From Opitutia bacterium (lineage in GTDB: Bacteria > Verrucomicrobiota > Verrucomicrobiae > Opitutales > UBA953): a stretch of DNA of 45,752 bases. The stretch spans positions 1 through 45,752 of the forward strand of contig CANHZL010000003.1 of NCBI GenBank assembly GCA_947465345.1, read 5' to 3'. Below, in pieces: positions 9,200-17,827 of this stretch (position 1 is its first letter; every line of letters starts with the position of its first letter). The notes under the pieces are model-generated. The model was given only the letters and a program-made list of their open reading frames with translations, was not told where the DNA came from and searched no databases. The position numbers and the translations under genes were made by a program.

Positions 9200-11005
9200 T
9201 CAGCGGCGGTCTGGTAGGATCGGGCAGGTGAGGTAGACGCCCTTAGGGTCGTTCAGTGCACGGATGGCCCGCAGCCACTTCGCATTCGCCTGCAGGAATT
9301 CCTTAGCTGGGTCGACCGAGGCCTTCGCGAAGACGGGGGACTCGTCTTGATCGTCCGACAGCATTTTCTGGAGCAGATTATCCCTGCCGGAGTGTAAGGC
9401 GGGTACCTGGACTAGTTCGATACGATCGAGCTTGGCCAAGGCCTTGGCCTCCTTGATGGCGTCGCGGAGTCCGCCCAGTTTATCGACCAAGCGGAGGCCT
9501 TTGGCATCCTCGCCGAGCCAGACGCGTCCTTGGGCAATCTCGTGTACCCCGTCTCGCTTCATGCCTCGGCCGTCGGCCACGATGCGAAGGAATTCCTCAT
9601 AGATGCCATCCACCGACGTCTGGACGATGGCTAATTCTTCTGGAGTCGCGGCACGGTGCTCGGCCAATAGGTCTGCGAAGCGGGCGGTCTTCACACCATC
9701 GGTGCCAAGGCTCACTTTCTTGGCGAGCTCGCCGTAGTTGAGGTGCAAGCCGAACACGCCGATCGAGCCGGTGATGGTGGAAGGGTCAGCCATGATGAGG
9801 TTCGCCTTAGCGGCGATGTAGTAGCCTCCGCTCGCGGCGACGTCGCCCATCGAGACGACCACAGGGATATCCTTCATGCGGAGCAGTCCGACTTCGCGGG
9901 CGACCACGTCGCTGGCGAAGGCCGAACCTCCCGGACTATTGACGCGGAGCACCACCGCTTTGACTCGTTTGTCGCCGCGCAGCAGCCGGAGGTCGCGCGC
10001 GAGGCGGTCGCCACCCACGTCGCCCGCCGAGCCCCAGCCGTCGACGATTTCGCCTTCGGCATAGACGATCGCGATGCGCCCGCCGCCATGCGGCAGACTG
10101 ACCTTGCTCGCGTAACGATGCAGGCCGACCTGGAGGAAAGAGGTGCCGGTCTCATCCGCGCCCGCGCCCGCGGCGATGACCTGTTTGACCAATTCGTCGC
10201 GATACATAGCCTTATCCGCCAACTTGAGTTCGACGGCCTTGGCGGCGCTGAAGATGCCCGCTGAATCGGCGGTCTTGGCTAACGTCGGCGTGCTCAGCGC
10301 CCGGGACTTGGCCATCTCGCCGAGGATACGCTTCCAGATTCCGCCCATGAGCGCTTCCGATTGCTCGCGGGCGGGTTCGCTCATGGCACCGCCGATGTAG
10401 GGCTCGACGGCCGACTTGTACTTGCCGACTTTCGTGACCTGGACACCGACCCCCAGCAGTTTCAAAGTCTCGCCGAAATACATATGGTAGGAGGAAAGCC
10501 CCTTCAGTTCGATCTCTCCCGCTGTGTGGACGTAGACCTTATCCGCTACACTGGAGAGGTAGTACTCACCCTGCGAGCCGTTCTCGACCCACGCCAGCAC
10601 CGGCTTGCCGCTAGCCTTGAAGGCGGCGATGGCCTTGCGGATCTCAGCCTTCTGTGTCACGCCTGCGGAGACACCGCCGTTCAGTAAGATGCCAGCGATG
10701 TTCCGGTCTTTGGCCGCGAGGTCGATCGCTTCTAGGGCGCGAAGCAGATCCACTTCCGGCCCATTGCCTCCGAGCAGGAAGATATCCAAGCCTGGGGCAC
10801 CATGCGCAGGCGTATCGTTGATTGTCAGGTCGCCACCAATCACGAGCATCGTCTTGGGCTTCACCGTGACGGCCGCGGCCTCGTGGTTGCCTCCGGCTGA
10901 ACTCGCGAGTGAGACGACGAGCATGACCAGGAGGAAGGAGGCAATGGCGGCGGCGAGGATGCTGCCAAGGGCGGAAGCAAAGACCGACTTGAGGAAATCT
11001 TTCAT
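9200..11005 (-). CDS. sppA: Signal peptide peptidase SppA, 67K type
   Basis: This inner-membrane serine protease clears cleaved signal peptides. The 601-residue form has two tandem S49 domains, as in E. coli SppA (618 residues). A single N-terminal membrane anchor follows the start MKDFLKSVF; the frame is open for another 22 codons upstream but that part is Pro/His-rich and would displace the anchor. The catalytic Lys lies in GKYKSAVEPYIGG of the N-terminal half, and the nucleophilic Ser in MGDVAASGGYYIAAKA of the C-terminal half. PSTITGSIGVFG follows as in the family, so the Ser-Lys dyad is complete. It converges with the M48 protease gene and diverges from the gene at 11135. Confidence 0.96.
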   Translation of the reverse strand: MKDFLKSVFASALGSILAAAIASFLLVMLVVSLASSAGGNHEAAAVTVKPKTMLVIGGDLTINDTPAHGAPGLDIFLLGGNGPEVDLLRALEAIDLAAKDRNIAGILLNGGVSAGVTQKAEIRKAIAAFKASGKPVLAWVENGSQGEYYLSSVADKVYVHTAGEIELKGLSSYHMYFGETLKLLGVGVQVTKVGKYKSAVEPYIGGAMSEPAREQSEALMGGIWKRILGEMAKSRALSTPTLAKTADSAGIFSAAKAVELKLADKAMYRDELVKQVIAAGAGADETGTSFLQVGLHRYASKVSLPHGGGRIAIVYAEGEIVDGWGSAGDVGGDRLARDLRLLRGDKRVKAVVLRVNSPGGSAFASDVVAREVGLLRMKDIPVVVSMGDVAASGGYYIAAKANLIMADPSTITGSIGVFGLHLNYGELAKKVSLGTDGVKTARFADLLAEHRAATPEELAIVQTSVDGIYEEFLRIVADGRGMKRDGVHEIAQGRVWLGEDAKGLRLVDKLGGLRDAIKEAKALAKLDRIELVQVPALHSGRDNLLQKMLSDDQDESPVFAKASVDPAKEFLQANAKWLRAIRALNDPKGVYLTCPILPDRR

Positions 11006-11065
11006 GGGAGGAGGAAAGGGGGTGGGGGTGACGTCAGAATGATGCTTTCGTGACGCCTTTTCGCC

Positions 11066-11087
11066 AATCAAAAGCTTAATTTTGATT
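11066..11087. promoter_or_regulatory. Perfect 8-bp inverted repeat in the sppA / 11135 divergent region
   Basis: AATCAAAA and TTTTGATT flank GCTTAA, giving a 22-bp AT-rich palindrome in GC-rich surroundings. It lies 61 bases before the sppA start and 48 bases before the start at 11135, a natural place for an operator acting on both genes. It is not followed by a T-run in either direction, so a terminator is unlikely. The binding protein is unknown. Confidence 0.45.
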
Positions 11088-11134
11088 TCCTCTTTCCTCT
11101 CGATGCCGCCCCTCGCGGCGGGTAGTTTCAGGTC

Positions 11135-12583
11135 ATGTTAGAGCCTACGTCCTCGGCCGGTGCCGCCACCTCTCGCAAGGCCTTGGCCATCAACCTCGAC
11201 CGGTCAGCCTATGGGGCTTTCGCTGAGATCGGTGCCGGTCAGGAGGTAGTGCGGCATTTTTTCAAGGCCGGCGGTGCTTCGGGGACGGTCGCCAAGAGTA
11301 TCTCGGCCTACGACATGCGGGTCAGCGACGCGATCTATGGCCACCCGCAGCGCTATGTCTCCCGCCAGCGGCTTGAGCAGATGCTGGATCACGAATATGG
11401 ACTCTTGGTTGATCGCCTGAAGGCTGAACGAGGTCCAGTGACCCGTTTCTTCGCCTTCGCCGATACGGTCGCGACCACGCCGCATGACGGGAAAGGGCAG
11501 GGGCACTCCTGGATTGGCATCCGCTTTCAGGACCAACCTCAATCCGAGCCGAGCGAGGTCATCCTCCATCTTCGACTCTGGGATAAGGACGCTGACCGCC
11601 AGCAGGACGCTCTCGGTGCCGTCGGCGTCAACCTCATCCACGCCGCCCTCAATACCCGCGATAGCGTCGACAACTTCCTCACCGCGCTGATTGACGAAGT
11701 CGGCGCCGGCCGCGTCGAGGTCGAGTTCGCTCATTTCAGCGGACCGGCCTTCGGTGCTTTCGACAACCGTGCCGCGGCACTGCGTCTGGTGCGTCTCGGC
11801 CTCACTGATGCCGTGCTTTTCGGGCCGGAAGGCGACCCGCAGGTCCCGAGCGAATATTTCTATAAACGGTCGGTCCTGGTCGCCCGCGGCACCTTCCGGC
11901 CAGTCTCCATTGTCAACGAGGACATGCTGGCCTGCGCGCTGCGCGCCTTGCCCGAAGGCGGCAAAGACGTGATTCCTCTTTTTGAGATGTGCATCGGTTC
12001 AGACCCACATCCTGAGTCCGAACTCATCGACCGCATCCGTCTCGTCGGTGCCATGCAGCATCCACTCTTGGTCACCCGCCATCGCGGCTGGTACCGCCTG
12101 CCGGCCTATTTCCGACTGCACACCACGGGCAGCATCACTCTAGTCGCTGGTATGAATAACCTCGTCGACCTCTTTAATCCCGAGCACTACACCCACCTCG
12201 AAGGGGGCGTCCTGGAGTCCTGCGGCCGTCTCTTCAAGGACGGCGTCCGCGTCATGGTCTACCCGATGCGCGGGGATCAGCTCCGCCGCCTCATTCTCGA
12301 CCCCGTCGCCTGCAAGGTCTGCTTCCCGGAGAGCTATAGCGTCGCCGAAGACTCGGTAGTCACCGCTTCCGCGATCCAGATGCGCCCCTCAGTGGCTGGC
12401 CTTTTCCAGCACCTGCTCAATAATGGTTTCTTGGTACCAATCACCGGGGCGGACCCTCAGGCGATGGCCTGCCAGCCGCGTACCCTGGCCGAACGTATCC
12501 GTAAGAACGAGGGGGGCTGGGAAAAAGAAGTGCCTCCTTCGGTTGCGGTTGCGATCCGGAGCCTCAAGTTGTGGGCGAGGTAG
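11135..12583 (+). CDS. Conserved protein of unknown function (KALAINLD...GAGQEVVRHFF family)
   Basis: I recognise the N-terminal signature (KALAINLDRSAYGAFAEIG, then GAGQEVVRHFFKAGGASGT and SAYDMRVSDAIYG) as that of a conserved family of about 480 residues found in several phyla. As I recall, public entries for it carry conflicting names such as TonB-dependent receptor or nucleotide adenylyltransferase. Neither fits here: there is no signal peptide, no barrel pattern and no adenylyltransferase HxGH motif. The 482-residue protein looks soluble and cytosolic. Conserved-looking segments include VSRQRLEQMLDHEYGLL, WIGIRFQ, HLRLWDKDADRQQDALG and LVAGMNNLVDLFNPEHY. The downstream membrane-protein gene starts three bases after its stop, so the two may act together. 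The function is not known to me. Confidence 0.85.
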   Translation: MLEPTSSAGAATSRKALAINLDRSAYGAFAEIGAGQEVVRHFFKAGGASGTVAKSISAYDMRVSDAIYGHPQRYVSRQRLEQMLDHEYGLLVDRLKAERGPVTRFFAFADTVATTPHDGKGQGHSWIGIRFQDQPQSEPSEVILHLRLWDKDADRQQDALGAVGVNLIHAALNTRDSVDNFLTALIDEVGAGRVEVEFAHFSGPAFGAFDNRAAALRLVRLGLTDAVLFGPEGDPQVPSEYFYKRSVLVARGTFRPVSIVNEDMLACALRALPEGGKDVIPLFEMCIGSDPHPESELIDRIRLVGAMQHPLLVTRHRGWYRLPAYFRLHTTGSITLVAGMNNLVDLFNPEHYTHLEGGVLESCGRLFKDGVRVMVYPMRGDQLRRLILDPVACKVCFPESYSVAEDSVVTASAIQMRPSVAGLFQHLLNNGFLVPITGADPQAMACQPRTLAERIRKNEGGWEKEVPPSVAVAIRSLKLWAR

Positions 12584-12586
12584 CCC

Positions 12587-13183
12587 ATGCCCGTCACTTC
12601 GCTTCCCCCAGCCCAAGATACCGAGCTCTCGCTCTCCGTCGAACGCGCCTATCGCGAGTCGTTGGTGACAGATCGGCTGGGTGCCCTCTGGTCGCTCATC
12701 ATGGCGAAGTGCTTCCTGGCCCAGTGGGCGATTCTACGTTTCGCAATCCCGATCAGCGGACCGCGCTACATCTGGACGCTCACGCTGATTATGGCGGTTG
12801 TCGCCTCCGCGTATTACCTCCACGCCCACCGAGTTAGGCTATACCTACTCCCCACGCATTTCCGCGTGAACGCGGCGGTGCTCGCAGGTCTGGTCGTCGC
12901 CTTGGGCTTCGTCGCCTACGCTTATTTCGCCCTTGGCTTGCTGTCCGCTCCGCTGGCCGTGTCCTTGGCGGCGGTGCTACTGGGGTCATGGTCGCTGGCC
13001 CGCGCAGCCTTGCGCCGTGCTTGGCCACCGCTTTTCGGCGCCTTCCTTTGGTGGGGACTGGCTGCTACGGCCCTGCGTTCTCCTTCCGACCAAGCTTTGC
13101 TGTGGCTGGGACTGGGACTGCTGTGCGCACAGGCGCTGCCGGGCTTCGTGGTCGCGGCCCGTGCGTCCCGGCAACGCGTCTGA
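12587..13183 (+). CDS. Small multi-pass membrane protein, unknown function
   Basis: The 198-residue product has about five or six hydrophobic segments, the clearest being WTLTLIMAVVASAYYL, AAVLAGLVVALGFVAYAYFAL, LAVSLAAVLLGSWSLA and LLWLGLGLLCAQALPGFVV. Arg-rich loops (HRVRL, ARAALRRAW) separate them, and a soluble N-terminal tail of about 30 residues comes first. No family could be recognised. It begins 3 bases after the upstream gene's stop, so translational coupling is likely and a shared function is a reasonable guess. Its stop codon directly abuts that of the convergent LysR gene with no intergenic base. Confidence 0.75.
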   Translation: MPVTSLPPAQDTELSLSVERAYRESLVTDRLGALWSLIMAKCFLAQWAILRFAIPISGPRYIWTLTLIMAVVASAYYLHAHRVRLYLLPTHFRVNAAVLAGLVVALGFVAYAYFALGLLSAPLAVSLAAVLLGSWSLARAALRRAWPPLFGAFLWWGLAATALRSPSDQALLWLGLGLLCAQALPGFVVAARASRQRV

Positions 13184-14083
13184 TCAGGCCGCAGTCTTGC
13201 TGCCGGCGCTGTTCAGAAGGTGCGTCATGAAGCGCTTCATGGCCGGCGTTAGGACGCGGCCCTTGCGGTGCAGGATGGCTAGCGGACGTGCCACGCGTCG
13301 GTCGCGTAAGCGGAGCATCACGAGCGTGCCCTGTTCGACTTCCTGACGGATGGTGCCTTCAGGAACGAGGGCCACGCCGGCGTCGACTTCCACCGCACGC
13401 TTGAGCGTCTCGATATTGTCGAACTCCATCGAAGGTTCGAGCTCGATGCGCTGTTCACGGAAGAACTGGTCGAGCGCCTTACGCGTCGGGATGTCCTGGT
13501 CGAAACCGATAAACTTGCCACCCTGCAGGTCGGCGAGGTCGATTTCCTTCTTCGCCGCGAGCTTATGCTTGGGCGAGCAGATGGCGACGAGCTGGTCTTC
13601 CATCAGGGGGATAATCTCGACCTGACGGGTCTTCTGCGGGAAGGCGACGAGGCCGAAGTCTACGGCGTTGGAGATGACATCTTCGTACACGAGGTTCGAG
13701 CGGCGGTATTCGACGCGCACGTTCACGTGGGGGAACTCCTGCATGAACGACTTCACGTGCGGCGGGAGCTCATGGAGTCCGATCGAGACGATGGTGGAGA
13801 TATGGACGGTGCCGCTGACGACCTTGCGCATCTCCTGCATCTCGCTACCGACCTGCTCGTAGCGGTTGAGGATGTCCTTGGCGGCCTCATAGAGGCTCCG
13901 GCCTTCGCGCGTTAGCCGGAACTGCTTCTGGCTACGGTCGACGATGAGGACGTTAAAATGCTTTTCCATCGAGCGCAGCTGCTGGCTGACGGCCGACTGG
14001 GTGATGGCGTTGAGCTTGGCCGCCTTGGAGAAGCTTTCGTTGTCCACCAGGTCGCGGAAGATCTTCAGGTTCTCGATATGCAT
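13184..14083 (-). CDS. LysR-family transcriptional regulator
   Basis: This 299-residue DNA-binding regulator has the N-terminal winged helix-turn-helix of the family (LKIFRDLVDNESFSKAAKLNAITQSAVSQQLRSME across residues 5-40). A linker helix follows, then a two-lobed effector domain (about 90-290) that includes DFGLVAFP and VEVDAGVALVPEG. The sequence is closest in feel to the CysL/CbbR branch, but the effector cannot be read from it. It diverges from yggS across about 140 bases containing a TTA-N7-TAA site, which suggests autoregulation; whether yggS-recN is also a target is open. The start MHIENLKIF is the standard one for the family. Confidence 0.95.
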   Translation of the reverse strand: MHIENLKIFRDLVDNESFSKAAKLNAITQSAVSQQLRSMEKHFNVLIVDRSQKQFRLTREGRSLYEAAKDILNRYEQVGSEMQEMRKVVSGTVHISTIVSIGLHELPPHVKSFMQEFPHVNVRVEYRRSNLVYEDVISNAVDFGLVAFPQKTRQVEIIPLMEDQLVAICSPKHKLAAKKEIDLADLQGGKFIGFDQDIPTRKALDQFFREQRIELEPSMEFDNIETLKRAVEVDAGVALVPEGTIRQEVEQGTLVMLRLRDRRVARPLAILHRKGRVLTPAMKRFMTHLLNSAGSKTAA

Positions 14084-14103
14084 GGGAATGAAAGACCCCG
14101 TGA

Positions 14104-14116
14104 TTAATGAATCTAA
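14104..14116. promoter_or_regulatory. Candidate LysR operator (TTA-N7-TAA)
   Basis: TTA and TAA flank seven bases, within the slightly longer palindrome ATTA-N7-TAAT (14103-14117). It contains the T-N11-A core expected for LysR-type regulators. The centre lies about 27 bases upstream of the LysR start, as expected for a negatively autoregulated gene. A short AT-rich palindrome can arise by chance. Confidence 0.4.
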
Positions 14117-14226
14117 TGGGGTATGGCTTCAAGTGTAGATATGCTAATCCTAGGACTTGGCGCTCTGGGTGGGCTGGGGAGCCCGACTGGTTGACTCCCC
14201 GCCCGTTCTCCCTCCCTCTGGTTCAA

Positions 14227-14925
14227 ATGGTCTCCTCCGACCAGTTTAAGGCCCATTGCGAGGGGGTGCTGGCCCGCATCCAGGCCGCCTGCGCCCGGGT
14301 CGGTCGCGACCCGGCCTCCGTCCGCCTTCTGCCGGTCACCAAGACCCATCCGGTCGACGCCGCTTTGCTTGCTTATGGCTTCGGGTTGCGGGCCGTAGGC
14401 GAGAACCGTGTCCAAGAAGCCGCCCAGAAGCGCCTGCTAGCCCCGGCCGACCTCCGCTGGGAGTTGATTGGCCATCTGCAATCCAACAAGGCCAAGCAGG
14501 CCCTCCAGGCCTTCGACGTCATCCAGACCGTGGACTCCGCCGAATTAGCCACCCGCCTCGGTCGTCTGGCCGGCGAGATGGGGCTACGTCGTGAGGTGCT
14601 GATCCAAGTCAACTCCGGCGATGACCCGGCGAAGTTCGGCTGCGATCTGGCCGATGCGCCTCGGCTGCTCGAGGCCGCCTTGGCCCAGCCGGCCTTGGTC
14701 GTGAAGGGACTGATGGCCATTGCGCCCCTGTCCGACGACCCCGCGGTCGCCGACCGGACCTTCGCCGAGCTGCGTCTCTGCCGCGACGCCTTGGCCGCCC
14801 GCTTCAGCGTGGCTCTGCCGGAATTATCCATGGGGATGAGCGGAGACCTTGAATCCGCCGTCGCCGCAGGTTCTACTTGTGTCCGTGTCGGCTCCGCTTT
14901 GTTCGGTAGCCGCCCCTCCGCATGA
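14227..14925 (+). CDS. yggS: YggS/PROSC-family pyridoxal-phosphate homeostasis protein
   Basis: The product is a cytosolic PLP-binding protein with an alanine-racemase-like barrel that buffers free PLP; no enzymatic reaction is established for the family. The 232-residue length matches it. The PLP lysine lies in LLPVTKTHP (near residue 37). Other family motifs are GENRVQEAAQK, WELIGHLQSNK and SMGMSGDLESAVAAGSTCVRVGSALFG. The start at 14227 is preferred over an upstream in-frame ATG near the LysR promoter because homologues begin at about this point. The stop overlaps the recN start as ATGA, so the two genes are translationally coupled. Confidence 0.95.
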   Translation: MVSSDQFKAHCEGVLARIQAACARVGRDPASVRLLPVTKTHPVDAALLAYGFGLRAVGENRVQEAAQKRLLAPADLRWELIGHLQSNKAKQALQAFDVIQTVDSAELATRLGRLAGEMGLRREVLIQVNSGDDPAKFGCDLADAPRLLEAALAQPALVVKGLMAIAPLSDDPAVADRTFAELRLCRDALAARFSVALPELSMGMSGDLESAVAAGSTCVRVGSALFGSRPSA

Positions 14926-16583
14926 TTCGCCGCCTTCAAATTCGCGACCTCGCCCTGATGGATCGCACTGAGCTCGAGTTGGGTTCGGGCTTCACGGTGG
15001 TCACGGGTGAGACCGGTGCCGGCAAGTCCGTGCTGCTCGGCGCGCTTTCGCTCCTCGCGGGCAATCGCGCCGCGAAGACGATCGTCCGCAAAGGTGCCGA
15101 GGAGTGCTCGGTCGAGGCCGAACTCGAGACCGACGGCGATAAGCGCTTCGACGAAGTGCTGAAGTCCCTCGACCTGCCGGCCTGCGATGACGGCCTACTT
15201 ATCTTGAAGCGTTCGGTCCATGCGACCAAGGCGGGACGTATCTCCATCAACGGCGGCTCGGCCACGCTCACGCAGCTCCAGCAGCTCGGAGAGCTGTGGA
15301 TTGATTTCCACGGCCCGGGCGAACCACAGAAGCTCATGCGCGCCGAGACGCAGCTCGAGATGCTCGACCTGCACGCGGGCTTGGCCTCCGCGCTCGCGAC
15401 CTATCGTGCCGGATGGCGCCTGCGCAACGACCTGCTCCGCGAAGCCGCCGAAGCTGCCACGGCCGAGCGTCTTTCCGAAGACGAAGCAGCCTTCCTCCGC
15501 TCCCAGCTCGAGAAGCTCGATTCGCTCGATCTCTCCGAAGAGGCCATCACGAAGCTTGAACGCGACCACGCCCGCTCGTCCCGTGCCCAGGAGCTCGCGG
15601 CCTTGCTCGGTCAGCTCGAATCCGGCCTGAGCTCCGACGGACTCGGTGAGGTGATGCCGAAACTTCTCAAGGCCGTCGATGACGTCGCCCGCATCGACGC
15701 CGACGCTGGTTCGCTCCGCGATCGCCTAATCGCCCTCGCGGCCGAAGCGGAAGATATCCGCGCCGACTTTGCGCGACTAGGCCGCGGACTTTCCTCGGAC
15801 GACGAGTCCGCCGCCGAGCTCGATGGGAAGATGAACCTTTGGCTGGAATTCCGCCGCAAGTATGGACCTGGCGCCGAAGCCGTCCGCGAGAAGCGCGAGG
15901 CGCTCCGCCGCCGTCTGGCCTCGCAGGGCGATGTCGAAGCCCGCGTGGCGAAGCTCAAGGCCGAAGCCGCCAAGGCGGAGAAGGATCTCCGCAAGCAGGC
16001 CGATACGCTTCGCGCCGCCCGCGCCAAGGCCGCCGAGAAGCTCGCCTCCGCCGCCCGCAAGATGCTCGGTTCGCTCGGCTTCAAGAAGGCCGACCTGCGT
16101 ATCGAAGTGGCCGTCGCTGAACTCGGGCCGTATGGCGCCGATGCGGTCCGTTTCCTCTTCTGTCCGAACGCCGGTCAGGACCTTCTGCCGCTTGACCAGA
16201 TCGCGTCCAGCGGTGAAGCCGCCCGTGTGATGCTTGCCTTGAAGACCGTCCTCGCCGCGGTGGATCGCACGCCAGTGTTGGTCTTCGACGAGGTCGACGC
16301 CAACGTCGGCGGTGAGATCGGCGCGCAGGTCGGCCGCGAGCTCGCCGCCCTCGGCAAAGGCCACCAAGTCTTCTGCGTGACGCACCTCCCGCAGGTGGCC
16401 GCCCTCGGCCACGCCCATCTCGTCGTGACCAAGACGCAGGACGACAAGTCGACGACGGTCGAAATCTCTCCGGTCCACAGTAAGCGCAAGGATCGCGAGT
16501 CCGAGCTGGCCCGTATGCTCGGTGATCGTGCCAGCAAGGTCGCACTCTCCCACGCCCGCGAGCTGCTCGACGGCGCGAAGTAG
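14922..16583 (+). CDS. recN: DNA repair protein RecN
   Basis: This SMC-like ATPase acts early in double-strand break repair. It is 553 residues, matching the family. The N-terminal half has Walker A (VTGETGAGKSVLLGAL, near residue 30), followed by two long coiled-coil arms (about 155-370). The C-terminal half has a signature-like SSGEAARVMLALK, Walker B (VLVFDEVDANVGGEIG) and the His-containing CVTHLPQVAALGHAH. No LexA-type operator was noticed upstream, and coupling to yggS by ATGA overlap argues for co-transcription rather than a private SOS promoter. It converges with the SDR gene, with only two bases between the stop codons. Confidence 0.97.
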   Translation: MIRRLQIRDLALMDRTELELGSGFTVVTGETGAGKSVLLGALSLLAGNRAAKTIVRKGAEECSVEAELETDGDKRFDEVLKSLDLPACDDGLLILKRSVHATKAGRISINGGSATLTQLQQLGELWIDFHGPGEPQKLMRAETQLEMLDLHAGLASALATYRAGWRLRNDLLREAAEAATAERLSEDEAAFLRSQLEKLDSLDLSEEAITKLERDHARSSRAQELAALLGQLESGLSSDGLGEVMPKLLKAVDDVARIDADAGSLRDRLIALAAEAEDIRADFARLGRGLSSDDESAAELDGKMNLWLEFRRKYGPGAEAVREKREALRRRLASQGDVEARVAKLKAEAAKAEKDLRKQADTLRAARAKAAEKLASAARKMLGSLGFKKADLRIEVAVAELGPYGADAVRFLFCPNAGQDLLPLDQIASSGEAARVMLALKTVLAAVDRTPVLVFDEVDANVGGEIGAQVGRELAALGKGHQVFCVTHLPQVAALGHAHLVVTKTQDDKSTTVEISPVHSKRKDRESELARMLGDRASKVALSHARELLDGAK

Positions 16584-16585
16584 GC

Positions 16586-17404
16586 TCAGGGCTTCTTGAC
16601 GAAGCGATCCAGCCGGAGGCGTTGAATCATGCGCAGACCAATCGCGGCCGCCCAAGGCTTGGGTAGGCGCGCCGAAAAGACGGCCAAGATCTTGTGCTTC
16701 CAGCCGGTGACCACCACTGGGCGCTGTGCCGCCATGCCGCGCACGGTTTCATCGGCGCATTCTTCCGAGGTCTGACCGCCGAGGCCGGTCGAGCTCGCGA
16801 ACCCAGCGGCCTTGGAGAAGTTCGTGGAGACAGGGCCGGGGCAGATCGCGACAAATCGGATGCCATGCCGCTTGGCCTCAGCATCGAGCGCGACGCTCCA
16901 ATCGAGCATGAAAGATTTCGTGGCAGCATACGTGGTCATCAACGGCGTCGGCTGGAAGCCGGCGAGCGAAGCGACGGTGGCCACCATGCCGCCGCGCGCT
17001 TTAAGCTCTTCCCATAGTCGACCGGTGAGCTCGACCGGCGCGCGTACGTTGACGTCGATCATCTTTAAGGTGTGGTCGACGCCAGGCGCCGGAAACTCTC
17101 CGTAAGCACCGAAGCCGCTATTATTAATCAGTAGCATCCTGCCTTCTCGGGGCATTAGTTTCTGTAATTCGAAGACAACCGACACGATGTCAGTCGGTTG
17201 CGAGAGGTCGCAGGTAAGGTGAGTGAAGTTAAGGGAATTCGGGACCCCCTCAGGAGCGGTGCGGGAAAGGTTGAACACGGACGCTTTGGTACCAGAATCA
17301 CTGATACGCGAGAGTATCGCGCGTCCGATGCCGGAAGAAGCCCCTGATATGATGACCACGGAAAAACTCCTGAAGAATTCATCGACGGTCTTGTTCTTTG
17401 ACAT
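16586..17404 (-). CDS. Short-chain dehydrogenase/reductase
   Basis: This 272-residue Rossmann-fold oxidoreductase of the classical SDR superfamily has all expected motifs. The cofactor glycine motif SGASSGIG lies near residue 21. The structural LLINNSGFGAYG is followed by the catalytic Ser in VASLAG and the YAATK pair (YxxxK). The ICPGPVSTNF loop comes after them. An Arg in the SRTAP segment after the second strand suggests NADP(H) preference (weak evidence). The C-terminal 70 residues are basic and contain WKHKILAVFSARLPKPWA, a short amphipathic or membrane-associating stretch as in DltE/YqjQ-type SDRs. The substrate cannot be predicted. It diverges from hpf with only 40 bases between starts. 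Confidence 0.9.
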   Translation of the reverse strand: MSKNKTVDEFFRSFSVVIISGASSGIGRAILSRISDSGTKASVFNLSRTAPEGVPNSLNFTHLTCDLSQPTDIVSVVFELQKLMPREGRMLLINNSGFGAYGEFPAPGVDHTLKMIDVNVRAPVELTGRLWEELKARGGMVATVASLAGFQPTPLMTTYAATKSFMLDWSVALDAEAKRHGIRFVAICPGPVSTNFSKAAGFASSTGLGGQTSEECADETVRGMAAQRPVVVTGWKHKILAVFSARLPKPWAAAIGLRMIQRLRLDRFVKKP

Positions 17405-17444
17405 GGGCGCAGAGTCTCACGTCACCTCACAAAACACAACACAC

Positions 17445-17804
17445 ATGACAAGTGCTCCGATCGTCGTGACTGGGGTCCATATGGACCTCACCGACGCCCT
17501 GAAGGAAACGGTGTGCGCCAAGGCAGAGAAGCTGCTGCGCCACAACCCGCGGATCATCCGCGTGCATGTCGAACTCGTCCACACCCGCTGCAGCGACCAC
17601 AGTCGCGAATTCGGGGCCCAGATTCGGCTGGAACTGCCGGGGCCGGACATCATCGTCCGCGAGGAGTCGGACGACCTCTATAAGTCCATCGATATTTTGG
17701 TCGATAAAGTCGATCGCCAGCTTCGCCGCCGCCATCGCCTAGATAAGGAAAAAAGGAATCATCCGCATCCGACAGACCTAGGCGACCTGGGACGCGCGGC
17801 GTAA
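17445..17804 (+). CDS. hpf: Ribosome hibernation promoting factor, short form
   Basis: The family (HPF/YfiA) binds the 30S decoding centre and inactivates ribosomes in stationary phase. The 119-residue product has the single alpha/beta domain: IVVTGVHMDLTDALKETVCAKAEKL, then VHVELVHTRC, QIRLELPGPDIIVREESDDLYKSID and VDKVDRQLRRRHR. The C-terminal dimerisation domain of long HPF is absent, as in the short form of enteric bacteria. An in-frame ATG at 17403 would add 14 residues but overlaps the SDR start; 17445 begins closest to the conserved domain. A repeat-rich non-coding stretch follows the stop. Confidence 0.93.
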   Translation: MTSAPIVVTGVHMDLTDALKETVCAKAEKLLRHNPRIIRVHVELVHTRCSDHSREFGAQIRLELPGPDIIVREESDDLYKSIDILVDKVDRQLRRRHRLDKEKRNHPHPTDLGDLGRAA

Positions 17805-17827
17805 GGACGGTGCGGTGCCGGCCGGTT

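Noticed and set aside
14107..14226. Upstream ATG start for yggS at 14107
   Set aside because: The 40 extra residues are unlike the family and would cover the LysR promoter region.
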